Part shown: positions 10,210 through 21,379 of the stretch, piece after piece
How the letters are laid out: every line of letters starts with the position of its first letter
How positions within the stretch are numbered: position 1 is the first letter of the stretch
Source: Bimuria novae-zelandiae CBS 107.79
Taxonomy: Eukaryota > Ascomycota > Dothideomycetes > Pleosporales > Didymosphaeriaceae
Assembly (NCBI GenBank): GCA_010015655.1
Contig: ML976681.1
Location: 125,576-189,575, forward strand
Direction of reading: 5' to 3'
DNA length: 64,000 nucleotides
Program-made: the position numbers and the translations under genes
The notes under the pieces: model-generated
Database searches by the model: none
Seen by the model: only the letters and a program-made list of their open reading frames with translations
What the model was told of the DNA's origin: nothing

Positions 10210-11790
10210 TTTATTATCGTAGCACACTATTCTATAGGTCGCTGCACAGATCCCTCTACTCGTATTAATAGCATATTACTATTAATAAATTATTTAAGTG
10301 CGCGATTTAGCGTGGCTTTTGTAAGTGCGTCCGCAGGGTTATCTTTACTATTAATCTATTAGATCTCCGCGATCTCACGGCGCTCATACGACTGGCAGAG
10401 TACTATAATATCGAATATTAGGCGCTTCTTATTCGTGGTGCCAAGTTTAACGAGGCACTCATACAGTGAGTATAAGTCTGTACATACAAAAAGTGGGATC
10501 GACGGTAGACCTAGGCGTTCTATAATTATCTTAAGTGTTGTTAAGATAGCGATAGCGATATTAACGCCGCTAACTATACTATATATCTCTAATGCCAGGA
10601 CGCTTCTAGTAACGCGTTTGCATTTAGTTAAACTCTAATAGATTACGTTACTACGTATGTCGAACGTATTATCTTGTCTACTAGACTTATTAATAAGGAC
10701 AAGTAGGTACCCTAGCTGTAAGCTAAGGTCTTAGTTATTTACGAAAGAACTGTCCGTAAATACTATTAATTTAGCTATAGTAAGGTTAAGGGAAATGTAC
10801 TATAATCCTTACTACAAGTTCTTAGCTTGCTACTTTAGTTAGTGGTTAAGTTTCCTATAGTCCGTGTCCGCAGGTTACTATATTTACGCAGCCATAGAAA
10901 GGTTAAAAGATACGTTAGGTTAGTAAATAGAAGTAATATACGCGCCGCGCGCGCGCTACTCTATATACCTCTATACTTAGTCTATTACTTTTAAATTAAT
11001 AGTATTAATTTTAGCTCCTTGCCCCTTTTGCGTTAGTTAAATAGCGTCTTTACGCAACGTAAGGGTATATCTATTAAACTCTAGTAGTACCTCTTTAGAT
11101 AGTCTCTCCTTTAGCTTAGCTTAGAAGTTAGCTTTCTAGAGCGCGGCGTCCTCTACGCTAGAGAATATAGGTGTTGCGATCGCGAGCGTATTATCTATTT
11201 ATAGACCTACTATACCAAACGTTTCTAGTTCTCCGTTCGTGATTAAGAGGCATGGATTATACGTAGATGTAGCTATGTCGAGCTCTTTGCAGTGGTATCC
11301 TTAGTACGTAATAAACTAGTAAACTCCTACCTCTGCGATTCTATATAGTGGCTTAATCACGCGAATAATCGTACCCTTAGGATACTTTATTATAAGCTCC
11401 TTAGGCAGGTGCGCCAAAATCGTGCGAAATAGCTTAGTTTATGTCTATAGGTATGCCTGTGTGATATCGCGTAGTTCTATAGACATGCCTTTAGTGAGTA
11501 ATGCGGGTACTAGGGCTAGTATTAAGCGCTAACTAGCTTATTAGATAATTAGCAACTACGTTAGGATTTCGTGTTTACCCTTATTATTATAGCCTTAAAT
11601 AATAAGTTGTAATTTCTTATACGGGACTATAGTCTTGCCTTTAACTTCGCGAATTATGCGCGACTTAAAGATGCAATACCCGTTATATATAGTTAGGTTA
11701 AATAGCTTAAAACTAAACACTCTACGGCTAATAAGGTTGTTAATCTCTTTTTAGTTAGATACTTCGAAAGGGGCGCCTAGGGTGTTAATC
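10210..11790 (-). pseudogene. Cop2 reverse transcriptase and RNase H
   Basis: On the minus strand the frame at about 11700-11560 contains IIREVKGKTIVPYKKL, the fungal copia RT entry block. It is followed by a RDITQAYL block near 11470 and a GIVGLQID-N-T block near 11210, the equivalent of YxDD with Asp changed to Asn. RNase H motifs lie toward 10300. Stops are at Gln/Trp. Order and spacing agree with Cop1. Non-functional. Confidence 0.7.
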
Positions 11791-12149
11791 ACGCTATTAT
11801 TACGTAGCTTAATGGCTAGGGCGTAATCGTCCTCCTCCTTCCTTGTCAGGTATTACACTATACGCTTGTTCTTAGATCTAGGCGGGCGGCCCCGCTTACG
11901 TGGCTAGGTTGGCTATGTAGCTGCTAGTGGCTACTATTTAGCAGTAATTAGTCCTTCCCCTTTATCTACGGCTAGAATCACGTCTGTAGTCGTGTCTTAG
12001 TAGTAAGGTTTTACAACTGTGGATCGAAACGTTATTAGGCTATTAATTATATCTATAGTAACATCGTGATCCTTTATATTAATATGTGAACCAATAACTA
12101 AAAATGTATATCCTCCTCTGCCACTAGAGGTAAGCTATCTCCTATATAC

Positions 12150-12330
12150 CCAGGCGCAAACATCCTAGATAACTGGCAAATAGTAAACAAAAGGAAAATA
12201 AGCCATCAGCTCGGTGGCAAACATCAAAAACAAACAAAAAGGAAAACAAGCCATTAGCTCAGTGGCAAACATCAAAAACAAATAAAAGGAAAACAAGCCA
12301 TCAGCTCAGTGGCAAACATCAAACCTCATA
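12150..12330. repeat. 47-48-bp tandem repeat between Cop2 integrase and RT
   Basis: Nearly three copies of a unit containing GCCATCAGCTCAGTGGCAAA and an A-rich spacer, starting near 12202, 12250 and 12297, plus a worn partial copy at about 12165-12200. Unit lengths of 48 and 47 bp are not multiples of three. The repeat is rich in CA dinucleotides, unlike the RIP-altered sequence on either side. It lies in the linker between the integrase end (12555) and RT start (about 11790). Confidence 0.8.
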
Positions 12331-12549
12331 TAATAACCTTATACGGCCCTTGCCATCTATTCTTCTCACGCTATACTATTACCTTACTCTATAGAGGTAG
12401 TAAGAGTAACTTATTTATATTTAGCCTATTTCTAGTGTTAAGTGCGTTGCTTACTACACGTTCTACTGCGGCCCTCCGCAGCGCCTTTATCGCTTTCTAG
12501 ATTACTTTAGCGCGACGTATTGTTAATAGTAATAGTAGCGAGTCCATGG

Positions 12550-13600
12550 ATACCCGAGGGTATGCGCCGAAGACGAGCAGCGTGGGTATAAGTCCGTCTG
12601 GGCCAGCGGTGTCGTTAACAGCCTTAACTACTATTTATAGCACTGCGATATTGCTAGTGCTAGAGTTAAGCTCTGCCCTTATAATCTCGTACGCGCGTCT
12701 AAGAGGTGTATAGTACCTTTTTACCTTGCTAATAGACTAGTAAGCCTCTACTAGCACCTGTTTATAGGTGATTCCTATAATCTTTACCTTAGATCTAAAC
12801 TTAATAAATGCGAAGTTGGTACCTGCGTCGTGGGTAATAATATCTAGCGGCCCTTAGTACGTATTAATCTATAGTAAATAGATTACCTCCCAGGTGTCTT
12901 TTGCACTTATAGATTGTAGAAATCAAGCGCTATTAAAGGTCGTAGCTAAATTAATCACGTGAAGCACTGGCTTCCCACTTAGGTATATTACGTCTATAAA
13001 AATCTTAAAGTTAAATTCCTAGTTATCTTTTAGCTAGAATTTAAATCGTCGTGGCGCTTAATCGTGTGCTTAGTAGTAGTAGCATAACTTTTAGATCTCG
13101 TAGAGTAGCTATTTATCCACGTCGTTATGCCTTGCATATTTAAGTAGTTATATTAGCCGTTTAATAGTTAGGTGCCCAAACCTCTAATATAGACGTCGGA
13201 GCTTAGTTTTTATAAGGAATACCCGCGCGTGCTCTGCCTTGCTTAGGTGGAACTATAGATATCCCTATTTGCGAATTACTAGGAAGGTTGCTTTCCCTTG
13301 TACTAGCTAATCTATAGTATTATTAAAGTATACGTGCAATCGATCCATGTCTTTTAGATAAAGGAGGAACAGGGTTAGTATATTTAAGACCTTAAATTTA
13401 ATTTTTCTAATTTCTATACGCACGTGCGCAGTTCTAATTAATATAGTAATGCTTCCTTTACTAAATTAAACTAATGCGTTTCTAGCAGTAGACGTGTCTA
13501 AAGTTACTATAAGATTCTTAGTTTGGAGCGCCTAAAATTGCTCCTTTCTAGCTATTAATACGTTAGAGGCACTAGTGTCAGGGAGGATGCCCTAGTACGT
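12550..13600 (-). pseudogene. Cop2 protease and integrase
   Basis: Protease at about 13600-13561: GILPDTSASNV, with DTG altered to DTS by one transition. Integrase follows to 12555 and ends with an intact block, minus-strand AVNDTAGPDGLIPTLLVFGA at about 12618-12556, the same motif seen in Cop1. Between them are stops of RIP type. Gene order protease-integrase-RT supports copia. Confidence 0.75.
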
Positions 13601-13699
13601 AACTCGTGAGTAGCGGTCCTTAATAAGAAACTACGTTACTAGCGTTATAGGTTCCTTATACCTATAGACGTTATCTCTGGTTACCTGGTGCATAAAAGC

Positions 13700-15757
13700 C
13701 TAATCTATAAAGTACTTAACTACTAGTCTCTAGTCCTCTTCCTCTTCCTCTTCCTCTTACTCCTCTTTAAAAAACTAGTTAACTTCTTCCCCTTCGTACG
13801 CAATAAGAAATATTATAAATTCTATTTACTTATCTATAATATTATAGTGTGTAATATACTATGCTTTAGATTGCCTTCTTTCCTTAAGCGTATGGTTCGT
13901 AGACTAATAGCCTGTCTTGCTACAGATATAGCACTTCTTATCGCTTCGTGTGTTAGTCCGCAGGTTATCTCTAGAACGCTACTAAGGTTAGCTACGTTTA
14001 CTAACAAACTTGCCTCGTGCACTCTATAAGTTATAATTCTCTTACGTTCTTCTAGAGCTATTAATAGTATATTAACGGTCTAAGTAGTACTAGTTATTAT
14101 AGTCTGTCTTAGTAAAGTTAACAGAGGTAGTTATAGCGAGCGAGTTTTCGATCGAAGATTGTAGATCTCTAAACAGGACCTTACACTTCAGGGACGGCCT
14201 ATAGAGCGCCATTATAAACTCTTTAACGCCCTGGCATGCTGTAATTACAGTTGTCCAGAGCGTATATTCTCCCATGTACTGCTAGCCAAGAGCCCTCTAA
14301 CACAACTAGAGCTTGTCTAGCATAATATTAAGGACCTTATAAGGTATCTTGTCAGGGTTCTCCTTGCGGACTTTAACAAAAGATATCGTTGTCCAGTCCG
14401 CGTAGTAGTGGCTATAATTAACATCTATGTCAAAGTAGTTCTTTAGCTTTGTGTACACAGTCAGGAATGTGTCCGTCCGCTAATTAATAAAGTAAAGGTA
14501 ATACTCCTGTGCACGGCCTTCCAGGATCCGCGGAAAGACTACATAGAATTAGTCTAGTTAAATGTCTACGTAATAGTAGATACTAAAAAAAATCTTTAGC
14601 TTATTATTTAAGAGGTCGTATGGCTTCCCTATATACTTCTTCTCACGGTCCTACATCTTAGTAAAGACATTAATTATCTTTAGATCCAGTTTCTTATTGC
14701 TAAACTCGATTAGGGGAATTGCCCTGTACGGGTCTGTGTCACCTAAGGGCATAATTAGAGGGACGCTTTGTCCCTTTAGACGTTGTAGGTATGCTAGTGT
14801 GTATTCGCGGAATCTATTAAAGTTATTATATAAAAAAGGAGGTTATTAACTTTGCTATCGCTAGTCCGCCCGTAGTGTCTATTTAATTATTTTTATAAGT
14901 GGTTCTGTAAGTTATTATCCTTAATTTAATTATTAACTAGCTCGATCCTAGATGCGTGTCTTATCTTAAGCGTAGGTTCTTTAATCCTCTGCGTCTTGGT
15001 CTCCTGCCCTTATAGAGGTTTAGCTCTAGGTTTAACCTGCTATCCCTACGTTCGTGGGTTATACTAATCCCGTAGTGTGTTATCTTAGTATTATCCGCTC
15101 TTGTAGCATATACGCGGCTGACCGCTTGTTAAAGGTAGTAGATTAGAACTAATTATCTAGCTATTTTGGGCAATCCTCTATGCGTAGTAATTTAGCTATG
15201 GCTTCGCTTAGCGACATGTTAACACGACTAGTGTACACGCCCTTAAAGCGGAGGATCTACTTTAGTTCCTTAGTGTATACTATATACGCACGCCAGAACA
15301 TGGCTTTATTCTATCCTTTAAAGTCCTAATAGAACTCACTAAAGAGCTCTACATCTACTATAGGCCAATCTGTGTAGTCCGCGATTGCACGCGCGATGTA
15401 CGTCGTTGCTATAGTTACGTCTATCTTATTATCTAGGGCTACGATCTTATTATCCTAGATCTTTAGATTAATATAACGCTACTCTCTTACCTTTAGATTA
15501 GTAGTTCCTAGCAACTTCTCTTATATAAGCGTGCAGCCTCTATTACTGCTAGCTATTTCTTTCGCTATTTATTATTATTAACGCGTATCGTGCTAGCTAT
15601 GTTCGCTAGGGACTCGTCGGTAGTCTTAAATTATACACGGGTCAAGCGCGACTAAATAGGGGTTAGTACGTGTATAAACTGCGTCTTGGAACGCTCTAAT
15701 ACGGCTGGAACGGTTGGTCTTAAGCTAGATAAGACGCCTAATATAGCTAATAGTAAA
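13700..15757 (-). pseudogene. Cop2 gag with CCHC knuckle
   Basis: Likely starts at the minus-strand ATG near 15756 (MELSVLSLL). A gag core remains open at 14275-14090: WTTVITACQGVKEF, then FRDLQSSIENS. The knuckle at 13940-13889 reads KKCYICSKTGY, stop, STNHT, with Trp changed to a stop and the pattern otherwise kept. A GAA/TTC-type microsatellite (13731-13767) encodes an acidic run just after it. No start signal is otherwise visible. Confidence 0.75.
13731..13767. repeat. CTTCCT microsatellite
   Basis: About five tandem CTCTTC/CTTCCT units in the Cop2 gag-protease region. On the coding strand they read as a Glu/Glu-Glu run. Confidence 0.8.
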
Positions 15758-15868
15758 CTTAGTACAGATAACTCCATCGCTAATATAAATAACTAGGGAA
15801 CGCGCGGGGCTACAGGATCTGTCTCTTCTAACCTAACTATCTATAACTACCATGCAATCACTAATTAG

Positions 15869-16068
15869 TGTTGGTAGGCCTTTATACGATCGTACGGGTG
15901 ATAACAGTAACAAATGTCTTGTATATTGCTATTGGTATATTCTATCTATGAACGTGGGTGCTACGAAGGTATACATGGGCTCGGTGCAAGTCGGACCAAA
16001 GTAGGATCGAGGCGGTACGTTGGGCAGCATCAAGCAGCCTCAGGCAATGGGATATGTGTATACCGACA
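15869..16068 (-). repeat. 5' LTR of Cop2
   Basis: 200 bp, TGTTGGTAGG to ACCGACA. The primer-binding position on its inner side (15868 downward, minus strand) reads CTAATTAGTGATTGC. Confidence 0.9.
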
Positions 16069-16549
16069 CCAAGAGTCCCAGAAGTCCTAAAGTCCCATGT
16101 GCTAAGATACTTCTAGGACGCCTAATGTTTCTGGGATGCGTAACTTCGTTATATAACTTATAGCTAAGTTAAGAATATTAGCCAATTATACTAATAAGCG
16201 TCTATACCCTGCCTCGCGCTATATTAGATCTTAAACAATTTTAATATTAGCTCCCCTTTTTAGACTTAATATCCTTATAAGTTAACTATTTATAAAGCTA
16301 CTTTTTTAATCTACCTAATACTATTATTTGCAAGCCAATCGTCTCGAGTAAAATTACGTATTTACTATAATTACTTATTTATACTATGCTAAGAAGTAAC
16401 TACCCTATTAATTATTATTACTATACTTAAAGTGCATAAATTGTATCTAGTATAGTAATTAGAAGTGTAAGCTAGAGGAGATTCCTTTACTAGATTATTT
16501 AAAAATAGATACTAAATTAGAAAGATTAGAAAAGTTAGAGGCTAAGAAG
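16069..16549. other. Outer 3' region of Gyp3 left of the Gyp2 insertion
   Basis: Begins with short periodic TCCCA-centred repeats (16076-16107) and a GGGATGCG stretch that can pair with the TCCCA units. From about 16385 a plus-strand frame appears, described in the next entry, which Gyp2 interrupts. No LTR of Gyp3 could be delimited. Confidence 0.45.
16385..16549 (+). pseudogene. Antisense ORF of Gyp3, first part (Cys motif + coiled coil)
   Basis: Plus-strand frame with KCINCI, stop, YSN, stop, KCKLEEIP (pattern C-x2-C-x7-C), then LLDYLKIDTKLERLEKLEAK, a Leu/Glu/Lys heptad stretch likely to form a coiled coil. Gyp2 inserted at its GAGGT/GAAGT duplication; the frame continues at 45510. Gyp3 runs on the minus strand, so this would be an antisense ORF in its 3' region. 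I do not know the protein. Gyp2 carries a similarly built ORF in the same position (17018-17545). Confidence 0.5.
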
Positions 16550-16554
16550 GAAGT

Positions 16555-16980
16555 TGTTATAGAGTACTCTCGCTTAGTCCGATTTAGGTTAGGACAATAA
16601 GGTAATAAGGTACCTTATAAATTATTTAGTAGTATAAGTTAATACGACACTTAGCGCGTGCTAGATAATCTAATCTTATAACAAATAAGATAACTATTAG
16701 TCTATATAGGAGAACGCACTCGCATAGAAAATATATAAGTTAACTATAAGGAGTGTAAAAAGGAAACTATCTTGTATATATATATATCTTCTTACTTAGT
16801 TACTTAGCACTACTAATTAACTAAGTAGTTACGTATCTTACTTAGTTACTTAGTACTACTAATCTACTAAGTAGTTATGTAACCTTAAGGCTAGCTCTTT
16901 AGCGTACTTATTAACCTATTCCTTAGCTACTTATTCTTATAATCGCCTATTCTTTATTATCTTACTTTTAGTTTATAATA
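16555..16980 (-). repeat. 3' LTR of Gyp2
   Basis: 426 bp, starts TGTTATAGAG and ends ATAATA (CA to TA by RIP). Contains repeated CTTACTTAGTTACTTAG-type motifs, which pair with CTAAGTAGTTA motifs nearby. Matches 39780-40196 along its whole length with transition differences. Confidence 0.85.
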
Positions 16981-17017
16981 CTATCCTCCCCCTTTTAGTT
17001 TTTATCCGCGAAGAATT

Positions 17018-17545
17018 ATGCCTGCTAACTAAATAACTAGCACCTATTATTATTATAAGCTTATATTTACTATTAAGGCGTATAAAAGCGTTATAGTATT
17101 AAAATATTTTAACTACTAGACCTACTCGCGGGTCTATAAGATATTAGTTTATTTAAGAATGTATAGTAAGTGCCTAAAAAGGGGCGCGAAGTATAATATT
17201 ACTATTACTTATAATAAATTTTCCTATTTAGTTACTAAAAAGTAAAAATTAAATACTCAAATTTTAAAGGCGTAAAAAAATAAAATATAATATTTAAGGC
17301 TATACGAATAGCACGCGCGAAAGAAAAGCACCTATTTAAATAATTAATATTAAATATAAAGCGTGCTAAAAAGGTAATTGCTATTAAAAGCGCCGCCCTA
17401 AAGGAATTAGAGGGGGACCCGCCTTAGCCCTCCTGGCTAAATAGCCTGGCTGAGTTTACCCCGACTATTTAGTTAGCTATAGAGGAGCTCCCTCCTAACT
17501 TCTAAGATAACCCGTCGTCTCTAGTATCCTAGGCCCTCCTAGGGT
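17018..17545 (+). pseudogene. Antisense ORF in the 3' region of Gyp2 (Cys-rich + coiled coil)
   Basis: Lies between the Gyp2 chromodomain and its 3' LTR, on the opposite strand to gag-pol. From ATG 17018 the frame contains LRMYSKCLKRGAKYNITITY, which fits a C-x2-C-x6-C motif once Tyr is read as RIP-altered Cys. A Lys/Gln-rich coiled-coil stretch follows (KLNTQILKA). Near 17310 the frame shifts, then continues as KVIAIKSAALKELEGDPP and an acidic/aromatic tail (SWLNSLAEFTPTI). The stops are at Gln-type codons. The layout resembles half of a fungal Zn2Cys6 region, but I cannot name the protein. It could be an element-encoded accessory protein or a captured host fragment. Confidence 0.5.
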
Positions 17546-17589
17546 GCGGGGTGTTAGGGTGTTCTTTATAAAACCTATTTAAGGTAGCT

Positions 17590-19108
17590 TTATAGTTAGT
17601 AAGGTTTCTTATTAGTTTTTATATATTATAGCTTTCTAGCCATCCTTCCTATTTTACTAGATATTTATACTAACGTCTAAATTTTTATAGATTCCTAATT
17701 ACCTTAACTTTATATTCTTTATTCTTAAGTTCTAAATACAATTCTAATTTGTCGTTTAGTAGTACTAGTTCTAATAATGATTTATAGAAGACTAAGTGTA
17801 TACGTGTATTTATAAGTAATTATGGTTTAAAATTAACTAGTTCTTTAATCTCTTAAACCTTAAATAGTCCCTTTTAGAGGTAATGTAGTTTTTTACTTAG
17901 TTTTATTATCTTAAAAATTTTTAATAAGAGGAGAACTCTATCCCCCTTCTTAAAAGTTAGTCCCTTAATTCTTTTCTTATTTACTTATTTTACTATTTAC
18001 TTATTACGTTGTGTAATATTTCTATGTAATGCCTTGTATAGGTCCTATATAAATTTTACTTTATTAGCTACGTCCTTTGCAACGCTTTCAATATCTAATA
18101 GATTCTAGTAAGTTATTAGCTTATATCCGTAATTGGCGTAGTATAGCGAGTACCCTATAGTCGCTAATTTTGCGCTATTGTATACTAGCTAGGCTATTAG
18201 TAATAGTTTAACCTAATTATTTTAAAGCTTATTTATATATATCTAGAAGTACTACTCTAATGTCTAATTCGTTCGCTCGGTTTGGCTATTTATTTTAGGG
18301 TAGAAACTTATTATAAGCTTATATTTAACCTCTAATTTAGCCGTAAACGTAGTCTAATATAATAACGTAAATATCTTAGCTCTATTTATAATAACCTTAT
18401 CTAGTTATCTAACCTGTAATATTAGCTCTTATTCTAATATATAGGCTAATTCTTTTACTAGTATAGCTTCCCTAATTAGCACGAACCTTAACTCCTTAGT
18501 TAATTAGTAGACTATAATTAAAATTAAGTTATAGGGTTCCTTGTTCCCTGGTGCCAATAATACTAGTAACCTTACGATAAAGTTTATAGTCACGCTAGAC
18601 TACGGTCTTAGGGGCGATTATAATAACTGTAAGAGGCTATAGGGCTTATATCTCTTAGGCTTATTCTTATAACAGGCTAAATAGTTATCTAGAACCTTCT
18701 ATACTACCTGGCGTAGTCTAGGGATAACATATTCGTTGCGATTTAATGCGTTATTTTAGTAATCCCTATGTGTTCCTAGTCCTTGTCTTTATATAGCTTC
18801 TTAATTAATAGTAGAGCTACTTACTTACTAATCTAAATATAGTTTTAATGGTCTCGTGCTATTAATTTTATGACTTTATAAAAATTATACACTTAATAGT
18901 GTTTAGTAATAAGCCTCTCGTAATCCTGTATCCTATTTATAGCTAGTTAATAATAGGTAAAGTTTACGCATCGCACCTCTAGTGCTAGCGCGAGCTATGT
19001 CTTATTATAGTAAAGGGTTCTATCCTTTGTATAGGTTAAGATTATAATATAGTTACCTTTATTATCTTCTTCTACTAGGTCTAATTATTTACTTAGTATA
19101 TCTACCGT
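17590..19108 (-). pseudogene. Gyp2 integrase (C-terminal part) and chromodomain
   Basis: Minus strand. The chromodomain at about 17730-17590 reads KYLVK, stop, EGWLESYN, then the NLT end, with the aromatic Trp codons turned to stops. The integrase C-terminal domain at about 17965-17880 reads KKGDRVLLLLK. The catalytic-core block at about 18310-18225 reads SFYPKINSQTERTN, equivalent to HPQTDGQTERTN. The frame is cut at 19108 by Cop3 (TSD ACCGT) and resumes at 29534. Non-functional. Confidence 0.8.
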
Positions 19109-19280
19109 TGTCAGATGGTATGATAAGTAGATGTTGATGCAACTTAATAGTATTTATTGTTTTTTTTTTATATTCTCCACTGTGTTTAGTTGGTTTCGGA
19201 TATTTTGCTAGTGTGCCAAGCCAAGTGGTCCCTGCTCAATTATACAGATCTGACCTTACCGGAGCTTATTCTATCTAACA
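19109..19280 (-). repeat. 3' LTR of Cop3
   Basis: 172 bp, TGTCAGATGG to TATCTAACA. Includes a T-run (nine or so) near 19161. Followed inward by CACCCCTTTAGCTTAG, the complement of the polypurine tract. Confidence 0.9.
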
Positions 19281-19319
19281 CACCCCTTTAGCTTAGAAAC
19301 TCTTTAAGCTGGCACTTAT

Positions 19320-21060
19320 GCAATTATGAGGTCTTTAAGTTACTCTTAAATCTCCTTAAGAGGCACAGTATTTATTACCTCCTTAGTCTCTATATTAACT
19401 AATCTAAGTTGTTAGAGAAAATCCTCCTACTTGCTCTTAGAGAGCACCTTTGTAAGGCCGTTAGCAATTATGTCCGCTAACTATATATGCTCTACCTTAA
19501 TCCTACCTATAGATACTTCTTGTCGGATCTAGTGGTTATAGACGTCCACATGCCGAAGTTTGGTTTAGAGGCGGGAAACCTCCTTAGTTACTAGGCGTAT
19601 AGTTTGTTTATTATTACACTAAATAGTGACTGTACGCGCGTCTAGTTTAATCTTAAATTCTTAAAGTAGTCTTAAGATAAAGAGTGCTTCCTTAGCTACC
19701 TAAGAGAGAGCTAGCAGCTCGGCCTTAGTAGTTAATATTATTATAGTGTCTTGTTTATTTGCTTTCCAGGCGATAAGACCGCTAAAGAGCTTAATAGCGT
19801 AACCTTAGGAGCTCTTATAGTCTATTGTATTATTAGCAAATAATGCATCGCTTGTAATCTAAAGTCTAGTGTTACCTCTAAGCTATAGGGCTTGCTACTT
19901 TGTGCTTTAAAGGTATAGGAGAACTTGGTCTGCTGCGTCTTAGTGCTTAGTCCCTGGGTTTAATAGAAATTAAGCTAATCGTGATGTTGCAAAGGCAATA
20001 TCTAGCCTAGTAGTAACTATAGTAAAGAGTAGCGATCTAATCTTGCGTTAAAATTTATTAATCTTAGTTATTGTTACTAACCCTTTCCTTAGTAGTAATT
20101 TAATCGCAGCTATTAGAGTGTCATGTTAAATATTTATCTTATCTGCTAGTTAGCTAATCTTGTCTAAATAGGAGGCCTGTAATAGTTAAATCTTGCGGCT
20201 TGTTTAGTCCTGTATAACCTCTATGCTAAGAAAATATTAAAGGTTGTTTCCTCTAGTAAGAGTGTACTTGTCTTGTAAGCGTTTAATTACTTGTTAAGCT
20301 TCTTGTTCTTTGTCCTTGTGGTACGCGAGTATGATATCGTTAACGTAAAAGAATATAATAACTCTATCTTTAATTAGGTAGCACGGCTCGTAAGGCACTC
20401 TCTAGAAGCCTAGCGCTTTAAGCGTTGTCGTGAATTCTCTCTACTAGAGGAGTAGTAAAATGCGAAGGCTATATAGTGCTTTATTTACTTATAATATTAT
20501 TCTAGGCTTCTAATAACCCTAAGGCATTCTTATGTACACCTCTCGATCTATTATTGCGTGAATAAAAGTGTTGGTGACGTCGTACTGCGTGAGCTCTATA
20601 TTATAGTAAGCTACTATTGCTATTATTATTTGGAATAACCAGCTGGCAAGCGTGGCTGCGTAAGTGTCTTGCGAGGTAATATTTTATTACTAATCGCCTT
20701 AGATAACTAGTCGCGCCTTACACTTTAGCAAGCGATAGTGCTTATTAAGTTTATAGGTGTATACCCACATGTAGTTAAGGATCTACTATCCTATTAGTTT
20801 AATCTTCTTTACTAGAATTTCTAACTATAATTTTATCTCTTAGTATCTTATAAGATGCACTTACTTAGCCTCTTAAAATATCTTGCCTATTAGGTAATCC
20901 TTAAGCTTAGTTCGGCACGTTGGTAGAGGTAGAAGTTAACTTTAATAGGGCTTTAAGCCTTTAGCAAGCATTCTTATTATCTTAGCCTTATTTATAACTT
21001 CTCCTTTATATTTTCTAACACGGCTAGCTTGGGTTCCCGCCATGAAAGCTACTGCCTAGG
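19320..21060 (-). pseudogene. Cop3 reverse transcriptase and RNase H
   Basis: Minus strand. The RT catalytic block at about 20358-20323 reads FFYVNDIILA (YVDD with one Asp changed to Asn). RNase H near 19550-19520 reads HVDVYNH, stop, IRQEVS, the conserved close of copia RNase H that Cop4 and Cop5 share. Many stops at Gln/Trp. The domains follow the integrase at higher coordinates, as expected for copia. Confidence 0.8.
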
Positions 21061-21379
21061 GGACAATTGTAGAGGACGCTTATTACGTTAGACTTATTTA
21101 GTCTCTAGCTATTAACTATGCAAGTAACGCGACAGGTGGCGATATAGTTAAAGAAGTTAAGTAGCTATCCCTAATCTTCCTTTCTTAATAGTAGCCTGGT
21201 GGATCTGCTTTATCTTATTATTCTAACGAATCTACAGTGGCTTTATCCTTATACAAGGAGTCTATTTGTAGTTATTAGGTAGGAGTTAGCAACTTAATAG
21301 TTTTTACGTGCGTTATTATTTCTTAAAGCGTGCTGTGCATAAGACTGTCTATAAGGTCCTTAATTTTTCTATTAAATAC

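Larger units (their letters stand above)
10000..16068 (-). mobile_element. Cop2: complete Ty1/copia retrotransposon, minus strand
   Basis: A 6069-bp element with 200-bp LTRs (10000-10199 and 15869-16068), ends TGTTGG..ACCGACA, and the exact duplication CCAAG at 9995-9999 and 16069-16073. Read on the minus strand the order is gag (from ATG near 15756), CCHC knuckle (13889-13940), protease (about 13600-13561), integrase (about 13300-12550), RT (about 11790-10950), RNase H (to about 10210). Same lineage as Cop1 by gag, knuckle, integrase motif and primer site, but the LTR sequence is different. RIP is moderate. An unusual 47-48-bp repeat lies between integrase and RT. Confidence 0.93.

Noticed and set aside
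12150..12330. CRISPR-like array
   Set aside because: Units are contiguous tandem copies with no unique spacers, inside a eukaryotic copia element.
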